This document shows positions 21,175 to 30,200 of a DNA stretch of 64,000 bases, in pieces (positions within the stretch are counted from its first letter, which is position 1; each line of letters begins with the position of its first letter). Position numbers and translations under genes: made by a program. The notes beneath the pieces are model-generated. The model searched no databases. It saw only the letters and a program-made list of their open reading frames with translations, and was not told the DNA's origin. The DNA is from Methylobacillus glycogenes JCM 2850 (GTDB taxonomy: Bacteria; Pseudomonadota; Gammaproteobacteria; Burkholderiales; Methylophilaceae): the NCBI RefSeq assembly GCF_000617925.1, contig NZ_BAMT01000012.1, forward strand, positions 26,721 through 90,720, in the 5' to 3' direction.

Positions 21175-21726
21175 TCAAGATTGCAGCGGCATTAAGGCTT
21201 GGGTATGAGATGAGTTTGCAGTCCATGCAAAGATGAGCGTTACAGAGCCATCTTCCTCCAAAGACTCACCTGAGTATGTCATTCCAGACTTGGCTAAAAC
21301 CCGCTGAGAGGCAATGTTGTCTGCTGCAACGGTGGCGATTATTCGACCAAGGCCGTGGAATGACGCACCATAAGCCAGTAAAGCCGGAACCGCCTCACTG
21401 GCTAGACCTTGCCCCCAAACAGAACGCTTCAGCGCATATTTCACTTCTGGTTCAGGTTGCCCTTCAGGATGCACAAGACCTGCAAAGCCAATCACGTGCC
21501 CCGACTCTCGCTCTACCAGGGTAAACATTCCATAGCCGTATTTAATATAGTTTGCCTGCGTGACCTTGAGCCAGTTTTCACAAGCCTCCCATGTAATTGC
21601 CTGACCGTCACCGACCCAGCGCATTGCGTCAGCATCAGAATAGACGCTAAAGAGAGGCTCTAAGTCTTCAGCTATCCAATGCCTGCAAATAAGTCGATTT
21701 GATTCAAATATGGATGTAGCTAACAC
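21175..21726 (-). CDS. GNAT-family N-acetyltransferase (RimJ/RimL type)
   Basis: The 183-residue protein has the RimJ/RimL layout: SNRLICRHWIAEDLEPLFSVY at the N-terminus, acetyl-CoA-binding RSVWGQGLASEAVPALLAYG, and VAADNIASQRVLAKSGMTY. It would transfer acetyl from acetyl-CoA to a small molecule or protein N-terminus. The start is GTG at 21726. The gene lies just downstream, in the same orientation, of a clear attC site (21803-21862). Acetyltransferases are common integron cargo, so it may be the next gene cassette, although I find no attC after it. Confidence 0.75.
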   Translation of the reverse strand: MLATSIFESNRLICRHWIAEDLEPLFSVYSDADAMRWVGDGQAITWEACENWLKVTQANYIKYGYGMFTLVERESGHVIGFAGLVHPEGQPEPEVKYALKRSVWGQGLASEAVPALLAYGASFHGLGRIIATVAADNIASQRVLAKSGMTYSGESLEEDGSVTLIFAWTANSSHTQALMPLQS

Positions 21727-21802
21727 TATTTACCGCGAGGAGATTGAGGTCTTCAAAATGTGGTCTGGCAAAAACGGAAGAGGCGTCTATCTGTATGCTG
21801 CT

Positions 21803-21862
21803 GCCTAACGCCTGGATTAAGCCGTGCTGCGAAGCGGCGTCGGATTGAATGACGGGTTGGGC
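21803..21862 (-). repeat. Integron attC recombination site
   Basis: Read on the minus strand, this 60-base site starts with R'' GCCCAAC (consensus RYYYAAC) and ends with R' GTTAGGC (consensus GTTRRRY). The middle contains CATTCAATCCGACG-CCGCTTCGCAGC-ACGGCTTAA, an imperfect hairpin resembling the attC of classic resistance cassettes. The upstream gene on the same strand stops 10 bases before it, which is the normal gene-cassette layout. Confidence 0.85.
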
Positions 21863-21871
21863 ACTACGTGA

Positions 21872-22612
21872 TCAAGCTGCCCAACAAAATTGCTCGACTA
21901 CGTGCTGTTCTTTTCGTTTTTTCTGGAACTCTTCTTTATTCTTTGGCTCATCAAAATACTCTTGCTCCATCAAAGCTCTCTCTTTTATGCTGGAGATTGA
22001 TTTCTTCAAATTCTCGGTACGATTTCCTGGGAGAGCCGGCAGCTGCTCCATAAACATTACTTCGTAAGGGTTCTGTTCGACCCAAGAAATCGACCTTGCA
22101 CTAGCGTCCCGTTGCTTTGCTATATCGCAAAACGCATAGCTATTTATGAATGGGCCAGCTAGAACAGCAAACGCCTTTACAGCCTCTCCTGCCTGACTAA
22201 GACTAGCGGAATTAACGTCAAGAACATCTGACATCGTTATGTAGCGATTTTTTGCAGCATAAAACCAAAAAACAGCATCATCGCGTAAGCCGACGTCATA
22301 GAGCCGTATTGCTAAGACCATTAGCGTCATCGGCGTTGTACGCTGCGGCTTAGCTTGAATTGCATCCCGAACTGCCAAGATGTCATCTATCTTGTTAGAC
22401 GCGAGCTGATCATCAAAAGCCTTAGCTACCTGTACTGTTGGACGGCCATCGGATGAGTCGGCCGATTGGTAGTAAGGCGTTACATAAACGCCGATATGCT
22501 TAATCGGAACTGTCGGATCTGGGGTGGAATTAATGTTCGTCGCAATACTCTCCGCTGCTACAGGGGAACACATCATCAGAACAATCACTGACATCAAAAC
22601 TTTCTTAACCAC
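21872..22612 (-). CDS. Hypothetical exported protein, gene-cassette cargo
   Basis: The 246-residue protein has a signal peptide (VKKVLMSVIVLMMCSPVAA) followed by a soluble, partly helical domain with no recognised family. Two Cys (FCDIAKQ; EQFCWAA) could form a disulfide in the periplasm. A charged stretch with many Lys/Glu near the C-terminus (KNKEEFQKKRKEQ) may be a coiled coil. The stop lies 10 bases before the attC at 21803, so gene and site together form a typical cassette. No function can be assigned. Confidence 0.6.
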   Translation of the reverse strand: MVKKVLMSVIVLMMCSPVAAESIATNINSTPDPTVPIKHIGVYVTPYYQSADSSDGRPTVQVAKAFDDQLASNKIDDILAVRDAIQAKPQRTTPMTLMVLAIRLYDVGLRDDAVFWFYAAKNRYITMSDVLDVNSASLSQAGEAVKAFAVLAGPFINSYAFCDIAKQRDASARSISWVEQNPYEVMFMEQLPALPGNRTENLKKSISSIKERALMEQEYFDEPKNKEEFQKKRKEQHVVEQFCWAA

Positions 22613-22625
22613 ATTTGTCTCCTGT

Positions 22626-22659
22626 GCCTAACACTTGAATGATTGCTTAAGGGTTATCA
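22626..22659 (-). repeat. Very short attC-like palindrome
   Basis: On the minus strand it ends with a perfect R' core GTTAGGC and starts with TGATAAC, which pairs with it through TAAC-C-CTTAA against TTGAA-GTGTTA. At 34 bases it is far below the usual attC size and lacks a central variable loop. It overlaps the last codons and stop of the gene at 22647. It may be a deletion remnant of an attC. Confidence 0.4.
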
Positions 22660-22871
22660 TGAAAATAGAAACCGATTTGTATCAGTGAAAATATGATAAT
22701 GAAAGGGCCAAGCCATTTTAAGTGCTTGCCCCATTTTTCATAAAAGGCATCAAATTTTGGGTTGGTTTCTGGTTTCGGACCGACTAAACGTAAGCCTATG
22801 AGTATTGCAACAATACCACCCACAATTGTTATTAAATTATCAATAATTACTGCAACTAACTGTGCGGACAT
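22647..22871 (-). CDS. Small two-helix membrane protein, possible gene-cassette cargo
   Basis: The 74-residue protein has two hydrophobic helices (LVAVIIDNLITIVGGIVAIL and LGPFIIIFSLIQIGFYF) separated by a charged loop (GPKPETNPKFDAFYEKWGKH). It is encoded on the same strand as the cassette gene downstream and separated from it by the short attC-like palindrome. The family is not recognised. The balanced two-helix architecture and the clean frame support it being coding. Confidence 0.55.
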   Translation of the reverse strand: MSAQLVAVIIDNLITIVGGIVAILIGLRLVGPKPETNPKFDAFYEKWGKHLKWLGPFIIIFSLIQIGFYFHDNP

Positions 22872-22896
22872 ATTTATCCCTAACGTTTGACATGGG

Positions 22897-22928
22897 AGGA
22901 CGTGCCCCAGCTTGCCGGGGCACGTCCT
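22897..22928. repeat. Perfect 12-bp inverted repeat hairpin upstream of the cassette-like genes
   Basis: AGGACGTGCCCC and GGGGCACGTCCT form a perfect 12-base stem with an 8-base loop. On the minus strand it is followed about 12 bases later by AACGTTAGGG, close to an attC R' core, and preceded by CCAACCC. It could be the variable loop of a degenerate attC. There is no T-run for a terminator on the minus strand. Confidence 0.5.
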
Positions 22929-22932
22929 TTCG

Positions 22933-23505
22933 ATAGAAGGGTTGGTACTGAGCGAGTATCGCGGGTTTGACCGAAACCGACAGCTCGTACTCGAAGAGCG
23001 ACGCCGACATCACCAGAAAAAGAGTTGTCGTGATTCATGTATTCAATGCGCCTTAAATGATGATGCCCAACTAAAATAGACTCCCTAAAATGCACAAGAA
23101 ATGCACCTCTTGGGTGTTAAACTGTTTATTATTTTGCAGGTAATTGTTTTAATTGTTCTTAAGTGTGGAGGCACACCCTAATTTTTCAGGTAATGACACC
23201 TTAAAAAAAAACGCCAAAGTCACTGGACATGGTGTTTTGATAAATTGTAGCTCAAGCACTACAGTTTATGTATAGAGCAGGTGGATGTAGATTGGATTAG
23301 ACATCTTGCTCTCGCTCATATTGCTTATAGTGACAAACAACTGATCCATGGTGGGAGCTTAGCCAATTAGGTCATCAGGCTTTGGGTACACCGACAACAC
23401 GCTATCTAATACATCTTTTGGGATGGCTGGTGTTGCTGCGGTCATTATTACTCCTAAGCAAAGTAGCGGCAGTTTCCTGCCAAATGACCGTTTACACAAA
23501 ACTTA
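22933..23505. other. Intergenic stretch without a supported gene
   Basis: About 570 bases between the cassette-like region and the integrase remnant. Short frames exist but none has a start signal or recognisable product. AT-rich runs occur at 23120-23220. I see no RNA gene or array. Confidence 0.35.
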
Positions 23506-24602
23506 TTACACCTCCACATTACAAGTCTCAGTGAGCCGTGTATTAAACTGCAGACTTTCGATAGCCTTGGTCAATTGCTCTAGAGAATACTCGCTACAAT
23601 ATACGCGGCCCACGCCACCACCTGAATGGCCCGTCAGAGAGTCATGAATCTCTTCCCCAATTCCTGCTTCCCGGCAGGCATCCTTGAATGTATGGCGGAA
23701 ACTATGAAGCACCTTGGACTTGGCTGTAATGCCAATCTCGGCTCTCATGTAACGACTCCACCATTTGCTCCAATTGCCTGATAATTTGCCGTGCTGATCA
23801 ACTTTCAGGAGCGGGAATAGCTGTCTGTGTTTCTGCGTCTTGCATTCCTCCCAGTAGGTAAGGAAACCGATCTTGATTAAATCAGGGTGAAGTGGGATGC
23901 GACGCCTAGAGGTATTGGTTTTTACGGCCTTGATATGCTCATCGTCGTCCTCCTCGTTGAGGTCTGTAATATTCAGGTAATAGCCATGCTTGGGATCTTG
24001 CTTGACGTCATATACCATGAGTTGCGCAAGTTCTTTCAAGCGTGCTCCGGTATACATACCCAAGATTGGCAACCAAATAGCAACAGCTCCAGCGCCTGCC
24101 TTTGGAATGTCGCCATGGTAAATCCCAGAATTAAAGATGCGCTGGAGATCATCCTGGTTAAATGACACGCGGAAGGCTTGATTACCTTAGGCTTTGCCAC
24201 TTTAATGCGCGACGCGGGATTGCTGACAATCTGTTCTCAATCCATGGCCACTTGGAATAAGGCGCTGATCAGGGCGATTTTCTTTTCCAAAGTGCGGAAG
24301 TGCTGGCCCTAAGCTAATAAATGATCACAAAGCTCCATCATCATACCCCGGCGTATCAAGCGAACATCTTTGATGCACTCCTTTCTGAAGAAGTGCCTCA
24401 GCGTTTTGATGAGTACAGGCATGAAAATATCCACGTGTGCTGCATGCTCACGGGCTAGCCGAATTGCCAATCGTCTTATGCTGGTGTTAAGACTGAACGT
24501 CTTGAGGGTGGATGTGCCGTTACCGTAGTGGGCGACGACATCATCAGGGATGCGACCGTGGAAGTAGTAGGTCTTGCCGCGAAGGCTTGGATGCCTAATT
24601 GG
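23506..24602 (-). pseudogene. Decayed tyrosine recombinase (phage/island integrase) next to tRNA-Ser
   Basis: Reading away from the tRNA, the N-terminal SAM-like start region appears first (RHPSLRGKTYYFHGRIPDDV, to about 24309). It is followed by TLEKKIALISALFQVAMD, an in-frame stop, then EQIVSNPASRIKVAKPK, and after a frameshift the catalytic half (24168-23506). That half has the expected Arg in GMYTGARLKELAQL, HSFRHTFKDACREAG, and HSGGGVGRVYCSEY with the nucleophile Tyr. The middle third is missing and there is no start codon after the tRNA, so this is a relic, not merely a sequencing error. It marks one end of a former mobile element inserted at the tRNA 3' end. Confidence 0.8.
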
Positions 24603-24690
24603 CGGAGAGGGAGGGATTCGAACCCTCGATACGCTTTCACGTATGCCTGATTTCGAGTCAGGTACATTCAACCAGCTCTGCCACCTCTCC
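24603..24690 (-). tRNA. tRNA-Ser (anticodon CGA), with encoded CCA
   Basis: The 88-base gene has acceptor stem GGAGAGG / CCTCTCC, D-arm GCAGAGCTGGTTGAATG, anticodon stem-loop CCTGA-CTCGAAA-TCAGG giving anticodon CGA, a long variable arm ATACGTGAAAGCGTAT typical of tRNA-Ser, and T-arm GAGGGTTCGAATCCCTC. The discriminator is G and CCA is encoded just after (24600-24602). The integrase remnant begins immediately downstream, so the tRNA 3' end was the insertion site. Confidence 0.97.
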
Positions 24691-24794
24691 GGGGAGGGCG
24701 ATTATAGCCTAGCGGATGGTGGGAGTAAAACCTTCAGCCTGCAATTGTGGGTTCTACGCGCAATATCTTTAACCCTGCCACTAAAGCGCTAAGC

Positions 24795-25199
24795 CTATCT
24801 ACAGGCATATCTCAGCAAATAATATTCGTTGCTGTTGGGCTTGATCTGGCTGAAATCTTCATAGGCTATCGGCGGTTGCATGTGCTCCAGCTTGATGCCT
24901 TCATCCAAAGTTAAATAGCTTTTTCTCACGCAATCAAAGGCATAAAGCTGGTATCTGGCTTGATGTTCTGCCTGACGCATGACCATGAGGTTTTTCAGCT
25001 CGGTAAAGCTGTGCTCATGTTTGGCGTAATACAAGGCGCTAGCGTCGCTGGGGACATCTACAAATTCAAAGCCGGGTGGAATTTCGCTGATGTAGTAGCT
25101 GAGGTCACGCAGCACCACGATGACTAGCACGGCCGCCGCGAGCAGGCCGCCAAACCATAACCCTTTGGTTCTCTTTGATAGTTTGCGTTTGAATGGCAT
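24795..25199 (-). CDS. Hypothetical membrane-anchored protein
   Basis: Using MPFKRKLSKRTKG as the start (five residues inside the longest frame) gives about 134 residues. A basic N-terminus is followed by one membrane helix (LWFGGLLAAAVLVIVVL) and a soluble domain with two Cys (FDCVRKS; LRYACR), presumably periplasmic. No family is recognised. It is transcribed toward tRNA-Ser on the same strand. The single-helix anchor and disulfide-capable domain are typical of small envelope proteins. Confidence 0.55.
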   Translation of the reverse strand: MPFKRKLSKRTKGLWFGGLLAAAVLVIVVLRDLSYYISEIPPGFEFVDVPSDASALYYAKHEHSFTELKNLMVMRQAEHQARYQLYAFDCVRKSYLTLDEGIKLEHMQPPIAYEDFSQIKPNSNEYYLLRYACR

Positions 25200-25214
25200 G
25201 GTGCTGGCCTGCAA

Positions 25215-25572
25215 GTGGTGAGGGTGGCAACCCCGTGTGAGGTAGCTGCTGTTCAGTGTACTACCAATAAGTTGTTTATATAAAACATGATGTTAATGCT
25301 GTGCTTGTGCTTGGCTTTAATGTGCGGATTTTTGCCAGCACATTTCATTTTTAAACTAAATACAGCGCTTGCTATTTAACTCAGCACTTGGCTGCTTAGG
25401 CTGTGGCTTGCCTGGCAATCCTCTAGTGACATGCATGCATGATTAAAACGCTGTGCAGGCCTGGCTTGGCAATAAGGCCGCTAGCTGGCAGATGCTATAC
25501 TCCAGCTTCTTTTTGGCGGCTGCCTGCTGGCGCTGCCTGGCTTAATTAATTGGTGATTGGTTGTTATAGCTT
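25215..25572. other. Intergenic region between divergent genes
   Basis: About 360 bases between the minus-strand membrane protein and the plus-strand yegD gene. It must contain promoters for both, but no convincing -35/-10 pair, operator or RNA gene stands out. Confidence 0.35.
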
Positions 25573-26841
25573 ATGGTGTGTGGCATTGATTACGGGACGT
25601 CGAATTCTTCTATCGGCATGGTACAAAACGGCAAAGTAGTGCAAGCGGAGCTGGAGCATGGTAGTCATTATCTGCCATCTGCCATTTACCGCGCATTTAC
25701 TGAGCGCGAGCTTAATGAAGATGTGGAATCGCTCACCATACGTCAGCAGTTGGGTAATGCGCAGGGGCTGGTGTATGGTACTGAGGCGATAGAGGCTTAT
25801 GTGCGCCACCCCGGCGATGGGCTGTTTATGAAGTCACCCAAGGTGTTTCTGGGCAGTGATCTCAATAAAGATCAGCTGGATTTCTTTGAGATCATCATCG
25901 CCCGCATGATGACGCATATTCTTGAGCGTGGCCGTGAGTTTTTTGGCGCGGATTTACGCCAGGCGGTGGTCGGCAGGCCTATCCGTTATCACGGTATTCA
26001 TGGTGAAAAAGGTGACCAGCAGGCTTTGGCTATCATGCGCAAGGCAGCTAGCGATGCTGGGCTGGATGAAGTGGTGTTTATGTATGAGCCACTGGCGGCG
26101 GCGTTGGATTATGAGCAGACCCTGAGTGAGGATGAGGTATTGCTGGTAGTAGACGTAGGTGGCGGCACTACGGATTGCTCAGTAGTGAAGGTGGGGCCGT
26201 CGTATATGGCCAAGCGTGAGCGCTCTGATGATTTGCTGGCTTATTCCGGCAACCGCATAGGCGGGGTGGATATGGATATCAACCTGGGCTGGCACAGCAT
26301 TATGCCCTGGTTTGGCCGCGGCACGGATGAGCTGCACAACAAGGCTTTTGACGCTATCTCCGTGAATAGCATTCCCAGCCAGCAGGCGTTTTATTCACGC
26401 TTTGAAATGCCTGTGCATGGCAAGGCCGATGAAACCCGTGAGCGCTTGTATCAGGTCTGGCAGAACAAGCTCAGCAGTTATCTGGTGCGCAGTGCCGAGC
26501 TGGCAAAAATTGCCTTGTCCGATGCCGAGCAGCATCAGATCAACCTCGACTATATCGAGCCAGAAGTGCAGTTGGCGGTAACTCGGGAAGATTTCCGCTT
26601 GGCAATTGAACGTTCAACTGAAAAAATCCGTCAAGTGATTGAAGACGCACGTCAGGCCAGCGATGCCCATATCGACAAGATTTACCTGACTGGCGGTTCT
26701 GCGGTGTCACCCGTGATTCAACAGGTCATACGTAATGTGGTAGGCGGCGGGGTGCCTTTTGTCTCGGGCAATATGCATGGCAGTGTGGCTTGTGGTTTGA
26801 GTACGTTTGCCAACCGCCATTTTTCGGGGATTTCCAACTAA
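25573..26841 (+). CDS. yegD: Hsp70-family protein YegD-like (ATPase domain only)
   Basis: The 422-residue protein carries the actin/Hsp70 nucleotide fold: phosphate-1 motif CGIDYGTSNSSIGMV, phosphate-2 motif VVDVGGGTTDCSVVKV, and adenosine motif KIYLTGGSAVSPVIQQV. It lacks the C-terminal peptide-binding domain of DnaK, as YegD does, and its length agrees with that family. It is probably an atypical chaperone ATPase; the biological client is unknown even for E. coli YegD. The gene stands alone, intact, with about 400 bases of non-coding sequence after it. Confidence 0.85.
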   Translation: MVCGIDYGTSNSSIGMVQNGKVVQAELEHGSHYLPSAIYRAFTERELNEDVESLTIRQQLGNAQGLVYGTEAIEAYVRHPGDGLFMKSPKVFLGSDLNKDQLDFFEIIIARMMTHILERGREFFGADLRQAVVGRPIRYHGIHGEKGDQQALAIMRKAASDAGLDEVVFMYEPLAAALDYEQTLSEDEVLLVVDVGGGTTDCSVVKVGPSYMAKRERSDDLLAYSGNRIGGVDMDINLGWHSIMPWFGRGTDELHNKAFDAISVNSIPSQQAFYSRFEMPVHGKADETRERLYQVWQNKLSSYLVRSAELAKIALSDAEQHQINLDYIEPEVQLAVTREDFRLAIERSTEKIRQVIEDARQASDAHIDKIYLTGGSAVSPVIQQVIRNVVGGGVPFVSGNMHGSVACGLSTFANRHFSGISN

Positions 26842-27256
26842 AGTTATTGTGTTTTTCGCCGAAGAAGATAAGGTATCATTATTTTCATTTTTCGGACTGC
26901 GATTGTAAGCAAGTTAATTCACAGCTAAACCATGGCTAGAACCATGACTGATTAATAGCCTGGTTTTGTCGATCATGGGTGTGCTGGGGTTACCCAGCAT
27001 GTATTTCTTGGGATTTTTCAATCCGTGATTGCGTCAGGTCATCATTCTGACATGGTGTGCATGTAGTTATGCTGATTCATCCTGCCGCCGGGCAGGGTAG
27101 CCTGGCTTGAGGTCAGGTGATTGCTGCAATTGAGGTTGGAGGTGTATGTGGGTTGGACTCGTACCTATGCATTGATGGTCAAGAACAAATGATGGCCGGG
27201 ATAAGCAGCAACATTTTCCAGGTTGTTTCATAACAAGTACCAAAACGAAAGTGCTT
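26842..27256. other. Intergenic region upstream of the hybrid kinase
   Basis: About 415 bases with no gene. A weak inverted repeat occurs around 26970-27000 (GCTGGGGTTACCCAGC). Promoter elements for the kinase presumably lie here, but I cannot place them with confidence. Confidence 0.35.
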
Positions 27257-30200
27257 ATGGGAAAGAGAAGGCATAGCTGGATACTCGCTTTGTCCGTGTT
27301 CATCTTCGGGATGGCCGTGACAGGAGTGATTGCTCGTACCCAGTTCTACAACACTGCCTTGCAATCCCGCCAGCTTGAGCTGGTCAATACGGCTGCGCAA
27401 GAGCTGCACCACAGCATTCAATCCGAGATTCAGCATGCAGTTGATCTGGTACAAACCACCGCCTGGCTGTTCAACGCCAGCCAAAGTGTTAATCGTGCCG
27501 AGTTCAGGGAGTTTGCCTCCCACGCCATCAGCAACAGCCTGTTATTGCGCGAGCTGCAATGGCGTCCTCGCGTCCTTGCTGGGGATGTAGGTAAATTTAT
27601 CGAGCGGCACGTCAGGATGGCCTGACAGAGTTTGCCTTGCTGGAGCAAGACCCTAGCTCGGGCAAATACATTCCCGTCCAGCCCAGGGCGGAATACTTCC
27701 CGGTTTTTTACAGCGACATGGATAGCCATGATGCCGTTAATCCTTCCCTGCTGGGGGTAGATACCGCTGCAACCTCCCCGGAGTTAACCGCGCTGGAGCA
27801 GGGCATTAGCGAAGGGTTGAGCGTGATTGTCACCATGGCAGATGCGCACCAGGTGCTGGTGCAGGTGCCAGTATTTGAGCGTGGCGCACCGCGCCATGAC
27901 CGCCAGCACCTCAAGGGCTTTATCTCAGGCCGTGTGGCCATTCATACCCTGCAGCATGAAATAGAGCAAAAGGCGGAAAAGCTTGATGTAGATATCTTTT
28001 TGCTGGATAGCGAGCAGATGATACAGCCCATACTCCGCTCCATAGATGAACAGGGCGATCTCAAAAACCTTGATCTTCATCACGCCTATGTGCTGGATAA
28101 TTTTGATATTAACCTGCCGTTTTCATTGGCCAATTTTGACGGCCAGTTGATTGTGCATCCGCGCCCGGCGCTGATGTTCAATCATGCCGGGCGCATGCTG
28201 ACTATTGTGGGTGCCGGGCTGGCAATTTCATTATTGCTGGCCTTGCTGCTGTACCGCATGCTGGGTGAGCAGCGCGAGGTGAAATTATCACAGGAGCGTT
28301 TGGATAATCTGACCGCCAACTTGCCCATAGGCGTATTCCAGATTCATGCGGGTAGCGATAGCCCTGCGCACTTCAGCTTTGTGAATGCGGGTGCCACCGA
28401 ACTGCTGGGCGTTTCAGAGGACGTCATTCTTGAGCAATGGCAAAACGCCTTTATGCATTTGCTGCCAGAGGACAAAAACCATCTGCTCAAGGTGTTGCGT
28501 CAGGCCAAGGAAAAGCAGGTGCTGTGGGAAGGTGAATTCCGCCTGCAGCATCACGATGGCATACGCTGGCTGCATGCGCGTGCCGTGCCCAGACGTACCT
28601 TCACTGGCCAGGTGGTATACAACGGCTACATTGAGGATATCACCGAGCGTAAACGCATAGATCTGGAAACCCAGGCGCAAAGCCTTTTCCTGCAGCAGTT
28701 GATTGATACCATCCCCAGCCCCTTGTTCTTCAAGGGCGCGGATAGCCGCTTCCTCGGTTGTAACCGGGCTTATGAGCAGGAGTTTGGGGTCAAGCGCGAC
28801 CATATAGTCGGCAAAAAGGTGCTGGAGCTGGAATACCTGCCCCATGATGACAGGCTGGCCTATCAAGAAGAAGACGAGCATGTGATTGCCACCGGGGCCA
28901 CCATACACAAGGCCCTATCCATGGAGTTTGCCGATGGCAAGATGCACCAGGTCTTGTACTGGGTGAGTGGCTTCAAGCTGGCCGATGGCTCCCCTGGCGG
29001 CATGGTGGGGTCCATTGTCGATATCACCGCACAGCGTGAGGCACAACAGGCGCTCAGCGTGGCGATAGATCAGCAAAAAGCGCTATTGGATTCCGCCCCA
29101 TTGGGCATTATCGAATTACGTAACCGCGTGGTGGTGCAATGCAATCGCAAGTTTGAGCGCATGCTGGGCTATAGCGCTGGTGAACTGATAGGCCTGCCTA
29201 CGCGCAGGTGGTTTAGTACTGATGAATCTCACGCCGCAGTTGGTGCGCTGGGTTATGAAGTCTTGCGTCGCGGTGAAACCTATACCGATGAACACCAATT
29301 CACGCGCAAAGACGGCAGCAAGTTCTGGTGCCGTATCTTTGGTCATGCCGTGGTGGTGGGAGACCCCGAGAGCCATAGCGTCTGGCAATTTGAGGACATT
29401 ACCGATAAACGCATGGTAGAAGAGCAGTTGCGTCAGGCCAGGGATACCGCAGAAGAAGCGACCCTGGCCAAGTCCATGTTCCTCGCCAATATGAGCCATG
29501 AAATCCGCACGCCTATGAATGCCGTGATTGGTCTCGCGCATCTGGCACTCAAGACTGATCTCAATCCCAAGCAGCGCGATTACCTCACCAAGATACACTC
29601 CGCAGGCATTTCGCTGCTCTCAGTCATCAACGATATTCTTGATTTCAGCAAGATAGAACCCGGGCGCATGGATCTCGAGTCCATCGAGTTTTCGCTGGAC
29701 CAAGTGCTGAGCAGCGTCACCAATACCCTCGCGCACAATGCCAGCGATGCCGGGCTGGAACTGCTGTTTGATGTCGGTGATGAGGTGCCTAGCAATCTGG
29801 TGGGGGACCCCCTGCGCCTGGGGCAGATATTGCTCAATCTGGTCAGCAATGCCATCAAGTTCACCACCGAAGGCCAGATTATCATTCGTTGCCAGGTGCT
29901 GGATCACAACGGTGAGCAGGTCAAACTGCAGTTCTATGTCATCGATTCCGGCATCGGCATGGATGAAGAGACCTCACAACGCCTATTCCAGCCCTTTACC
30001 CAGGCGGATGGCTCCACCACACGCAAATATGGCGGCACCGGGCTGGGGCTGACCATCTGCAAGCGCCTGGTGGGACTGATGCAGGGAGATATCTGGGTTA
30101 CCAGCGTCATAGGCAAGGGGTCTACCTTTACCTTCACCGCCTGGTTCGGCACTGGCCATCCAACCCGGCCTTATGTCTTGATTGAGGAGTTGAATGATCT

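Noticed and set aside
22880..23095. Minus-strand frame upstream of the cassette-like genes
   Set aside because: It reads straight through the perfect hairpin and ends in low-complexity sequence; it is more likely a non-coding cassette border.
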